Shown here in pieces: positions 16,247 to 23,661 of a DNA stretch of 52,810 nt (the first letter of the stretch is position 1; the number at the start of each line of letters is the position of its first letter). Location of the stretch: assembly GCA_902802755.1 (NCBI GenBank), contig CADCNH010000023.1, positions 1 through 52,810 of the forward strand, written 5' to 3'. Made by a program: the position numbers and the translations under genes. The notes below the pieces were generated by a model that had not been told where the DNA came from, made no database searches, and saw nothing but the letters and a program-made list of their open reading frames with translations. The DNA is from an uncultured Bacteroidota bacterium. Its GTDB lineage: Bacteria; Bacteroidota; Bacteroidia; Bacteroidales; WCHB1-69.

Positions 16247-18320
16247 TAGTGATAATACTACTATGTAGAATAGGAGAGAGTAACTCTTCAAAAGAATCTT
16301 TCATGCCAGACGGAACTTCTATTGATGATAATTTAACGCAATTTTCAAACGCATAATCACCAACATAAGTTATACTGGCAGGAAATCTAATATGAGTAAG
16401 TCTTACGCAATCATAAAAAGCCTTTTCTCCAATGAAAGATAAACAATCTGGCAATGTGATTTCAGAAAGACCGCGACACCCATAGAAAGCACTATCACCG
16501 ATATGAGTCAAATTTTTAGGCAGTGAAACACTTGATAGATTCTCGCAACCTACAAAAAGACCATTACTAAGTCGAGTTAATTTGTCAGGAAGGGTAATAC
16601 TGGAAAGAGATTTACAAAGAGAGAATGCATCATCTCCAACACTAGTCAAGCTATCAGGTAAATTGATGTTAGAAAGATAATAGCATCCGGAAAATGCTTT
16701 TTCACCGATATGAGTCAAACCTTCAGGAAGGTCAATATTTGTTAGATTGTCAACTCCCACAAAAGCATTTTTTCCAATATGTGTTAAGCTATTTGGGAAT
16801 TCTACATAGGTAAGATTATTGCATCCAACAAAAGCTGATTCACCGATATGTGTAATGCCGTTTGTTAAAACAATATTTTTAAGTTTTTTTAAGAACACGA
16901 AAGCACCATCTCCTATATGTGTTAAACCTTCTGGTGTAGCTAGCCGCTCTTTTTCTGAATGGCACGATATTAATCTCTTGTTTTTTATATCTATCAAAAA
17001 CCTATCTTCAAATTTGAAAAAAGACGTTTTGCTAACTATGTTTTCGATTTGAATATTATTAAATGCACGGCATCCAATATGAGTTAGATTAGTTGGCAAA
17101 ACAATATTTGTGAAATTTTTGCAGCCATTAAACGCATCATCACCTATATAAGTCAAGTTCTTCGGTAAGGAGATACTTGAAAGTTTTTGGCAACTATTAA
17201 AAGCACTATTCCCAATATGAGTAATATTAGCAGGAAGGTTGATGTTGGTAAGATTTACACAACAACAAAATGCACGATCACCGATATGCGTTATAAGAGG
17301 AGGTAAGGTGACACTTGTGAGATTCCTACAATCATCGAAAACACCATCATCTATATGTGTTATGCATGAAGGGACTTCAATACTCTCTTTATCAGAAAGG
17401 AATGCTATTACCGTCTTTGCATGTAAATCTATCAAACATCCATTATTAAAAGTGAAAGAAGGAGAATTGCTGACAATATCTCTGATTTGCGTGGATTTAA
17501 AAGCGTTACATCCGATATGAGTTATACTATAGGGCAAAATGATTTTAGACAATTTAGTCCCCAAAAATGCCCCATCTCCTATATAAGTTAAACAAGAAGG
17601 TAGCATGATACTTGAAAGAACGTCACATCCGGAAAAAGCGTAATTACCAATATATAACAAACTCTCAGGCAAGGTAACATCTAATAGATGTCTGTTGCAT
17701 AAGAAGGCATTGCTTCTGATTATCTTGCATCCTTCTTTAACCTGATAGGATGTAATGTAATAATTCGTACTTTTTAATAATTGGATACCATCACGGCTAT
17801 ACACAACGCCGAAATCATCTTCTATACCATCAGCTATTTCATCTTTGGTGACTGTCGTTGAAATAAATTCAAATAGTGAATCAGATATTGATATATTATT
17901 TTTATCATTTTTTTGTGCTTCTTTCTGTTTTACAGGTGCTTTTTGATTATAAATTTCTAGATCGTCGCCTATGTCTTCTTTTGTGCTTTGCTTTTCACTT
18001 ACATAAGAATGAGAATCATTTTGAGTAGCTTGTTCCTTAATTTTTTCGGATTTTATTTTCTTTGTAGCTGTTTCTCGCTTATATTTTGGATCCTCTTGAG
18101 GATTGAACCAAAAATATATCTTAGCTGCACCACCCAATAATAGTGCAAGAACAACGACAACAATTACTATCCCACCAATGATGAGAATACCATGTAAAGC
18201 CCTATCTGCTCCACCGGCAACAGCACCATCATCATAATAGTCATATTGTGTTTGTGCATAAAGAGAAAGATTTATAAAAAAAGAAAAAATCAATAAAAAG
18301 AAGTTCTTCATACCTTTCAT
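16236..18320 (-). CDS. membrane protein with 18 BspA-type leucine-rich repeats
   Basis: The 694-residue product has a signal-peptide-like start (to about SLYAQ at 23), a strong membrane segment at residues 41-72, and then a Lys-rich linker (about 75-175). From about 180 to the end there are about 18 LRR_5 (BspA/TpLRR) repeats of roughly 23 residues, built on THIGDGAF-C-NLT-I-LP. Two non-repeat inserts split the solenoid near residues 285-325 and 430-465, each with a LIDxxxK and a SDKE or SEKE motif, as if an ancestral block had duplicated. BspA repeats usually sit on the cell surface, but the positive residues after the membrane segment suggest the repeats face the cytoplasm here. The start at 18320 follows the -7 box. 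Confidence 0.85.
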   Translation of the reverse strand: MKGMKNFFLLIFSFFINLSLYAQTQYDYYDDGAVAGGADRALHGILIIGGIVIVVVVLALLLGGAAKIYFWFNPQEDPKYKRETATKKIKSEKIKEQATQNDSHSYVSEKQSTKEDIGDDLEIYNQKAPVKQKEAQKNDKNNISISDSLFEFISTTVTKDEIADGIEDDFGVVYSRDGIQLLKSTNYYITSYQVKEGCKIIRSNAFLCNRHLLDVTLPESLLYIGNYAFSGCDVLSSIMLPSCLTYIGDGAFLGTKLSKIILPYSITHIGCNAFKSTQIRDIVSNSPSFTFNNGCLIDLHAKTVIAFLSDKESIEVPSCITHIDDGVFDDCRNLTSVTLPPLITHIGDRAFCCCVNLTNINLPANITHIGNSAFNSCQKLSSISLPKNLTYIGDDAFNGCKNFTNIVLPTNLTHIGCRAFNNIQIENIVSKTSFFKFEDRFLIDIKNKRLISCHSEKERLATPEGLTHIGDGAFVFLKKLKNIVLTNGITHIGESAFVGCNNLTYVEFPNSLTHIGKNAFVGVDNLTNIDLPEGLTHIGEKAFSGCYYLSNINLPDSLTSVGDDAFSLCKSLSSITLPDKLTRLSNGLFVGCENLSSVSLPKNLTHIGDSAFYGCRGLSEITLPDCLSFIGEKAFYDCVRLTHIRFPASITYVGDYAFENCVKLSSIEVPSGMKDSFEELLSPILHSSIITIAS

Positions 18321-18341
18321 AAACTCAAAAAATATTTTTTG

Positions 18342-18349
18342 CAAAAATA
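18342..18349 (-). promoter_or_regulatory. -7 box of the LRR gene
   Basis: The minus strand reads TATTTTTG followed by CA, about 21 bases before the ATG at 18320. Confidence 0.65.
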
Positions 18350-18386
18350 CTTTTTTTTATTTTGAACAGCTCAAAAAAAATTATGA

Positions 18387-18456
18387 TTTGCAAGCCTTGC
18401 AAACAAAAGCACCGATGTCTAAATTGTCGTATTTTTGCACCGAGTAAAAAATACGA
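18387..18456 (+). promoter_or_regulatory. promoter with two inverted repeats before the gene at 18483
   Basis: TTTGCAAGCCTTGCAAA (18387-18403) is a perfect palindrome with eight-base arms. It is followed after exactly 26 bases by TATTTTTG (18430-18437). A second perfect inverted repeat, TCGTATTTTT (18427-18436) and AAAAATACGA (18447-18456), overlaps the -7 box. The first palindrome and its spacing match the HNH promoter at 14914-14964. Confidence 0.65.
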
Positions 18457-18482
18457 TTAATTGTTGTAAGAGTCCCCATATC

Positions 18483-19607
18483 ATGAATGATACACTACCA
18501 AAAGAAGTCCATCGTCAGAAAGCGTTGTTCAGCCGGGACCTACCTTTTGAGCCTCAATATTGCATGATGCTGTATGTCGAGGCGTGCGCGAACGAAGAGA
18601 TCAACGTGTACTTTCACAAGAATATGGAGAAGGTTGTCAACATTTTGGGCAAATCGTTCACCTATTTGCCGGCGATGTTGGACAAGCTGGCGCAAATTGT
18701 GGAGTACAACTGGCCGGAAACCGACTCCGAATGGATAGAGAAGGCGAAGTCCGATCCGTCGTGGATTCAGGACAGCTATCGGGAAATCCTCTCTTACAGA
18801 ATAGACAAAGAGAACGAAATGCCCGAATTGCCTCTGCAAACCATTGAACCACCCCTGCTGATGCGCTATGAAGAGACTTCTTTAGACGGCCATGTTTTCA
18901 CACTGTTCCCGCTTCTGTACAGCGACGACACCCAATTTGAACAGTTGCTGACAGCCATCGCGCAAGTGCCACGTCTTGATTCGAACATATTTCATAGTAC
19001 ACTTATTGAACATCCCCTGCGTTATAGCCGCTTGCGGGAGGACGTGGACACAGACCCCAAAGACAATGCGGACCGGGGACGAATAGATATACTAGCGGAC
19101 GAGATATGGGATCGTATCGAAGAAATGCATTCGATTGGTGTGTCAGATTTTGTCATAAAGAAACTGATTGCCCTGCCCGACCCTAAACTGAGCACACTTC
19201 GCATCACCAAGGATTACCGTATAATTTTACCCGACTACAATGATATGGAAATCTCCCTACCGACACTCTCCAAGGTGGTATATTTTTTCTATCTGCGCCA
19301 TCCCAAAGGATTGCGGTTCAAAGAACTGGTTGACCATCGCGAGGAGTTGCTGCAGATTTACTGTCGCATATCGAACCGTGACGATTCGGCTAAAATGGAG
19401 CAAAGTATTGACGATCTGGTTGACTCTACCCGCAACTCCATCAATGAAAAATGCAGCCGCATCCGTGCCGCCTTTGTAAGCCAATTCAGTGATGATTTGG
19501 CCAAGAATTACTACATCACGGGATATTCCGGTCAGGCAAAATACATCCCCCTCGACCGCAGTTTGGTGATGGACGAGGCAGGGATAATCACTCAAGTTTC
19601 GCAATGA
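18483..19607 (+). CDS. uncharacterised 374-residue protein
   Basis: I do not recognise a named family with confidence. The protein is soluble, without signal peptide. The N-terminal two thirds are helical and acidic. The C-terminal 120 residues (LPTLSKVVYFFYLRHPKGLRF, then NSINEKCSRIRAAF and YYITGYSGQAKYIPLDRSLV) look like a compact, conserved module of the kind seen at the end of many Bacteroidota hypothetical proteins, perhaps winged-helix-like. The start at 18483 follows the -7 box; a 16-residue extension lies in the leader. The promoter carries two inverted repeats, one shared in form and spacing with the HNH nuclease gene, so the two genes may answer to one regulator, possibly this protein. 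Codon use is more GC-rich than its neighbours. Confidence 0.65.
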   Translation: MNDTLPKEVHRQKALFSRDLPFEPQYCMMLYVEACANEEINVYFHKNMEKVVNILGKSFTYLPAMLDKLAQIVEYNWPETDSEWIEKAKSDPSWIQDSYREILSYRIDKENEMPELPLQTIEPPLLMRYEETSLDGHVFTLFPLLYSDDTQFEQLLTAIAQVPRLDSNIFHSTLIEHPLRYSRLREDVDTDPKDNADRGRIDILADEIWDRIEEMHSIGVSDFVIKKLIALPDPKLSTLRITKDYRIILPDYNDMEISLPTLSKVVYFFYLRHPKGLRFKELVDHREELLQIYCRISNRDDSAKMEQSIDDLVDSTRNSINEKCSRIRAAFVSQFSDDLAKNYYITGYSGQAKYIPLDRSLVMDEAGIITQVSQ

Positions 19608-19642
19608 TGACTCAGACTGTTTCGTGGAAATTTGTCTTTGAA

Positions 19643-19690
19643 CGAAGGAGATTCCGCCGCGAACGTAGTGAGCGAGCGGAATCTCCTTCG
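19643..19690. repeat. 15-base perfect hairpin
   Basis: CGAAGGAGATTCCGC (19643-19657) and GCGGAATCTCCTTCG (19676-19690) pair perfectly around an 18-base loop. It follows the gene at 18483 closely but lacks a T-run, so it is either a factor-aided terminator or a mobile palindrome. The rest of the gap up to 19843 shows nothing. Confidence 0.75.
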
Positions 19691-19843
19691 GAAAAACACG
19701 AAAATGCGCCAACCGTTGCAACGAAAACGAATTTACGGAACTTAACTAATCACAAACAAGCTATAACACAGGGGTGCCGAAAACTGGAGAATAGAGTAGG
19801 CAAAATTAAAAGTTGCGCCCGACACGGATTAGGGATTAATCAA

Positions 19844-20431
19844 ATGAAAATAGAAAAAATACTCATTGGAACATTGATTATGACATTATTTGTCAATATA
19901 GCGTATGCCCAATTCAGACCCGCAACATTCACACCTGTTGAATACAAGCCACAAACCACAGACTATTCAACATTAGAAAGAAGTTTTCAGCAACAAGAAA
20001 ATCGCTCCAACATGGCATATCAGAAATATTCCGAGCTTGCTCAATTGATTGGAGAAAAACGATCAAAAATAAGCAATGATAAGGAAACTCTTTTATGGTT
20101 TTCAAGAAATATAGATAAAAAACTGGAGGATGTAAAAACAAGTCTTAGTGTTGGTGATTACCAAGGTGCCATAGAGTGTGCAACACGTGCAATGGGAAAT
20201 ATCATTTCCGATATAGAGCTGACAAGACGTATTCAAACGTATGAAGAGTACAAGAATACTGTGGAATACATAAAGGAACGGACTGACTTGTCGTACCAGC
20301 AAAAACAGGAATGGTTAGACACATACGTGTATAAGTTTGTACCCATCTACAATAGTACAGGCGATATTATTGGAGCTTATGATTGGAAAGAGATTGGTGG
20401 TCCAAATAACACTAAAGTAGTAATTCCTTAA
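19844..20431 (+). CDS. small exported protein, unknown function
   Basis: The 195-residue product begins MKIEKILIGTLIMTLFVNIA, a typical signal peptide with cleavage after AYAQ. The mature part is helical, Glu- and Lys-rich, with likely coiled-coil segments (LERSFQQQENRSNMAYQKYS) and a short C-terminal hydrophilic tail. A much longer frame is open back to 19604, but that upstream part crosses the hairpin at 19643-19690 and lacks protein character, so 19844 is taken. No family is recognised. It is probably periplasmic or surface-linked. No clear -7 box was found in front of it. Confidence 0.65.
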   Translation: MKIEKILIGTLIMTLFVNIAYAQFRPATFTPVEYKPQTTDYSTLERSFQQQENRSNMAYQKYSELAQLIGEKRSKISNDKETLLWFSRNIDKKLEDVKTSLSVGDYQGAIECATRAMGNIISDIELTRRIQTYEEYKNTVEYIKERTDLSYQQKQEWLDTYVYKFVPIYNSTGDIIGAYDWKEIGGPNNTKVVIP

Positions 20432-20554
20432 AATGACATCTTGACCACCTCACCGGCGGACTGTTTGACTATTAGGCCAACTTCCACCCTCTCCCATTGT
20501 ACAAAACACGCTTCTTATTGTATGAAATAAAACATGTATATGGTTGAAAACGTG

Positions 20555-20562
20555 TATTTTTG
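20555..20562 (+). promoter_or_regulatory. -7 box of the lipoprotein gene at 20625
   Basis: TATTTTTG followed by CAC; the leader would be about 55 bases. Confidence 0.6.
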
Positions 20563-20624
20563 CACAGTGATTTAAATATATATACACCTTGTTTTTGGGA
20601 GAATAAAAATCAACCATAATTTCC

Positions 20625-21779
20625 ATGAAAGAACTGATCATCATTGCATTTTATGCCCTTTTACTTGCAGCATGTGACAATAATCACAATGTTAATGCAG
20701 GAGGTGATACACTTGAAGAGGTGGTGACAAACGTTAAGCGGGATACGATTGTCATTAATGATAATTATGCGGCATACATTAATGAAAATATCAACACGTC
20801 AGTTTATCAGAAGTGCTGTATCTGTTATATCAATGATGATACCATTCCTGAATTATGTCTGTTTGGCAGTTGCTTTGCGGATGGGACTATCATTCTGTCT
20901 CAACACAACGGTGTTATTTCCAGAAGAGACTGCAATTGGTCTCCCCAGTATATTGAGAGAAGCGGTTTGATAGACGATGGCTATGCGCATTCTGGATTAT
21001 ATGGTGATAAAATCATCCGGCTGAAAGACGGGGCGTTTGAGGAGGTGCTTTGTACGGAAGCCGTATGGCATAGGGGTGATACTGATCATCCGTCTTTTTT
21101 TGTTTACACGATAAATGGTAAGGTTGTTGACACACTCTATGGTGAAGATGTAAATGAGGAAAGCTGTACTAAGATGAATGATGCCATAAAACAAGCGTAT
21201 TCCTCGAAGGGTACCAGTATGCCTATCTACAAGTCTTCGGAAGGGTATAACTATGTGTTTGCAAAGTCTTTTCGTCAAGAGGCGACGGGATGGCAATTTG
21301 AATACATGGGAAAGCAATACTCTGCCAAAGTGCCAGGATTTATTCATGATGACCTTAAAAGAAATGGACTGCTGGCAGCGGGACAGAATGAGGACTGGAT
21401 AAGAGAAAGAGTTTGGAGCTATCATACCAGCATTAATCTAAAAGATTTTCCTGATAACAGGAGGTTTTTGGTTATTGGCGGTTTGGCGGGAGTAGGTGAG
21501 TATTATGTGTCTTACAGCGGGGAAGAAACCGGCGGAGTACACGGGTACTTTAATTATGTGACATCAAACGATACATTTGATATATCTTATCCGATTGAAA
21601 GGTTGGATGTTGAGATAATTTTCAATCGCTCTATAGCGGAGAAGGTTGATCCGAGATACGACATCCCAATGGCCGACCGCAAAGCATTTGCGAAAGCTGT
21701 CTCTCGCCAAGATAACTGGCGGTGGGGCCAGCCTTTGCCCCAATGGGGTATCTGGCGAGGGGTATTTGTTACGAATTAA
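20625..21779 (+). CDS. predicted lipoprotein, unknown function
   Basis: The 384-residue protein has a lipoprotein signal peptide with lipobox LLAAC, so the mature protein starts at Cys-17. No domain is recognised; the mature part is mixed alpha-beta with many aromatic residues and an acidic bias. An Asp at position +2 after the cysteine does not predict location in Bacteroidota as it does in enterics. It is followed 28 bases later by another lipoprotein gene, so the two are likely cotranscribed from the promoter at 20555. Codon use is AT-rich and the pair looks like accessory DNA. Confidence 0.75.
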   Translation: MKELIIIAFYALLLAACDNNHNVNAGGDTLEEVVTNVKRDTIVINDNYAAYINENINTSVYQKCCICYINDDTIPELCLFGSCFADGTIILSQHNGVISRRDCNWSPQYIERSGLIDDGYAHSGLYGDKIIRLKDGAFEEVLCTEAVWHRGDTDHPSFFVYTINGKVVDTLYGEDVNEESCTKMNDAIKQAYSSKGTSMPIYKSSEGYNYVFAKSFRQEATGWQFEYMGKQYSAKVPGFIHDDLKRNGLLAAGQNEDWIRERVWSYHTSINLKDFPDNRRFLVIGGLAGVGEYYVSYSGEETGGVHGYFNYVTSNDTFDISYPIERLDVEIIFNRSIAEKVDPRYDIPMADRKAFAKAVSRQDNWRWGQPLPQWGIWRGVFVTN

Positions 21780-21807
21780 AGCAATAATCTATTTCAACAA
21801 CAATAAT

Positions 21808-22839
21808 ATGACCCGAAGAATTTATCCCATTGTATTTTTAACAGTTTTGTTGTTATTCTTGACTAACAGCTGTACGAATAAAAACAACGCCATTTCAGTT
21901 GAGACCTCAAGAGAATGTGTTATCGATACTGTAACGGTGGCGGAGACAGATTCTGCGATAGATGATGATGTTATCCAGCAGATGATTGACAGCATCCAAT
22001 CAAAAGAGAAAATAACCCAGCAAGACATTGATTTTGTAAAGGAACATTTTATTTGGGATGGGGATTTGGCATGGTGCATCAATATGGAGAATAAATTGAA
22101 ATATGACAACTTAAGCATTATGCGGAAGAAGCTTTACAAAAATCAAAAGGCCAGCAAACTTGCTCCGTTGTTTGCAGAGGAACAGAAGCTTTTTGAAAAA
22201 TATAAGGAAGCGTGCAAGAATGCGTTTTGTACTTGTCAGGAAGTTTATCTGATAGGTTCGGGTACGGGTAGATCCTTGTTTATGAGCGATATTGAAGATG
22301 AATGCTGCCACCAGTTAATGCTTGCCGATGAAGATATGTTGATGCAATTATGCGGGGAAAAGCCGGTTGTAGAGAGTCATCAGAAAATTACGCCACCGAT
22401 GATAACCAAGGCATACGCTATAATGATAGAAGTTCAGAATGATTGTGATAATGACAATTCGGAGGAAGCGCAAAAGGAATATTCTCGGGAAAACAAGCAA
22501 AACCTGTTGCGCAAGGAACAAAAAGCGTGGAACCAATGGATGGCATACAGAGCCACAATGTCGGAGAAAATACCAGCAGAGGCTCGGAAATATTTTGATA
22601 ACGGCACCAACAATGTCATGAGACATAAGTTGATACAGTTGAAGAACCAATATGCAAATATTGGAGTGGTTGGTAATGATGTAATCTTATGCACTCTGCC
22701 TTACGATTGCACGGATAAGGACTTAATGGAATACTCCTCGTTTGACCATGTTTGGTCAATTTATGAACATCATTCGGGTGACCCGAAATGGGCGGATTGG
22801 AGGAGGAGCCTAATATATAAAAACGGGGTGCCCGAATGA
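21808..22839 (+). CDS. predicted lipoprotein, unknown function
   Basis: The 343-residue protein has a lipoprotein signal peptide with lipobox LTNSC. The start at 21808 (MTRRIYPIVFL) gives this signal; the frame is open further upstream inside the previous gene. The C-terminal 180 residues are helical with a charged stretch (EEAQKEYSRENKQNLLRKEQ) and a few conserved-looking aromatic residues that faintly recall LprI-type proteins, which I cannot confirm. It forms a pair with the preceding lipoprotein gene. Its stop codon lies inside the loop of a bidirectional terminator shared with the convergent rubrerythrin gene. Confidence 0.7.
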   Translation: MTRRIYPIVFLTVLLLFLTNSCTNKNNAISVETSRECVIDTVTVAETDSAIDDDVIQQMIDSIQSKEKITQQDIDFVKEHFIWDGDLAWCINMENKLKYDNLSIMRKKLYKNQKASKLAPLFAEEQKLFEKYKEACKNAFCTCQEVYLIGSGTGRSLFMSDIEDECCHQLMLADEDMLMQLCGEKPVVESHQKITPPMITKAYAIMIEVQNDCDNDNSEEAQKEYSRENKQNLLRKEQKAWNQWMAYRATMSEKIPAEARKYFDNGTNNVMRHKLIQLKNQYANIGVVGNDVILCTLPYDCTDKDLMEYSSFDHVWSIYEHHSGDPKWADWRRSLIYKNGVPE

Positions 22840-22850
22840 GCACCCCGTTT
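22821..22850. terminator. bidirectional terminator, stop codon in the loop
   Basis: AAACGGGGTGC (22821-22831) and GCACCCCGTTT (22840-22850) form an 11-base perfect stem with an eight-base loop that contains the TGA of the upstream gene. T-rich or A-rich tails on both sides let it serve both the lipoprotein and the rubrerythrin transcripts. Confidence 0.85.
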
Positions 22851-22876
22851 CAGTTTTCAGAAAAATCTAAAGAAAA

Positions 22877-23425
22877 CTATTTCTTGAAATAGCGGTTGAA
22901 GAGGCCTTCGAAACCTTTGCCGTGGCGGGCTTCGTCTTTGGCCATCTCATGAACGGTATCGTGGATAGCGTCCAGGTTCAGTTCTTTGGCGCGGCGAGCG
23001 ATACGCATCTTGTCTTCGCAGGCACCGCATTCAGCCACCATACGTTTCTCCAGGTTGGTTTTGGTATCCCATACCACCTCGCCTAACAATTCGGCGAAAC
23101 GGGCGCAATGGTCAGCTTCCTCGAAAGCATAGCGACGGAAAGCCTCAGCGATTTCGGGATAACCTTCACGATCGGCCTGACGGCTCATGGCCAGGTACAT
23201 ACCTACTTCCGTAGCCTCGCCCATGAAATGAGCGTTCAAATCCTTCTTCATCTCATCGTCAGTATCTTTGGCAATACCGATAACGTGTTCAGTCACAAAG
23301 TTCAAGCCTGCGCTCTCGTCCAGAACTTTCCATTCCACAATCTGTTTGCACTGGGGGCATCTTTCGGGAGCTTCGGTACCTTCGTGAACATAGCCGCAAA
23401 TGGGGCATACAAATTTTTTCTTCAT
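22877..23425 (-). CDS. reverse-type rubrerythrin
   Basis: The 182-residue protein begins with a rubredoxin-like iron site ([10 protein letters not shown], then CPQCK) and continues with a ferritin-like diiron four-helix domain. Diiron ligands are visible in [31 protein letters not shown] and [12 protein letters not shown]. Classical rubrerythrin has rubredoxin at the C-terminus; this order is that of the reverse rubrerythrin known from clostridia, which reduces hydrogen peroxide and oxygen in anaerobes using reduced rubredoxin. The length is normal. It is a single gene with its own promoter, about 60 bases upstream on the minus strand. The finding points to an anaerobic host organism. Confidence 0.93.
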   Translation of the reverse strand: MKKKFVCPICGYVHEGTEAPERCPQCKQIVEWKVLDESAGLNFVTEHVIGIAKDTDDEMKKDLNAHFMGEATEVGMYLAMSRQADREGYPEIAEAFRRYAFEEADHCARFAELLGEVVWDTKTNLEKRMVAECGACEDKMRIARRAKELNLDAIHDTVHEMAKDEARHGKGFEGLFNRYFKK

Positions 23426-23483
23426 AAAATCAGTTTTTTTAAGGGTTAATGTTATTAGGTTTTTTGATGAATTACATATTCTG

Positions 23484-23491
23484 CAAAGATA
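23484..23491 (-). promoter_or_regulatory. -7 box of the rubrerythrin gene
   Basis: The minus strand reads TATCTTTG followed by CA, with a leader of about 55 bases. The remaining AT-rich gap to 23661 holds only this box and the GH92 promoter. Confidence 0.65.
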
Positions 23492-23633
23492 CAGATAATT
23501 TTTGAATGAAATATACTGATGTGAAAAAATAATTTAAGACGTTTATATTTCGCCATTTTGATGATTTTTTTCAGTTTTGGCGATTTATAAAAATAAATTT
23601 CCCCATACAATCTTTTCACTTTATAAAAAATAT

Positions 23634-23641
23634 TACCTTTG
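23634..23641 (+). promoter_or_regulatory. -7 box of the GH92 gene
   Basis: TACCTTTG, about 20 bases before the ATG at 23662. Confidence 0.65.
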
Positions 23642-23661
23642 CCAAATATTAATCCGTTATT

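Noticed and set aside
19604..19843. 80-residue N-terminal extension of the exported protein at 19844
   Set aside because: It runs through a perfect 15-base hairpin and would bury the signal peptide inside the protein.
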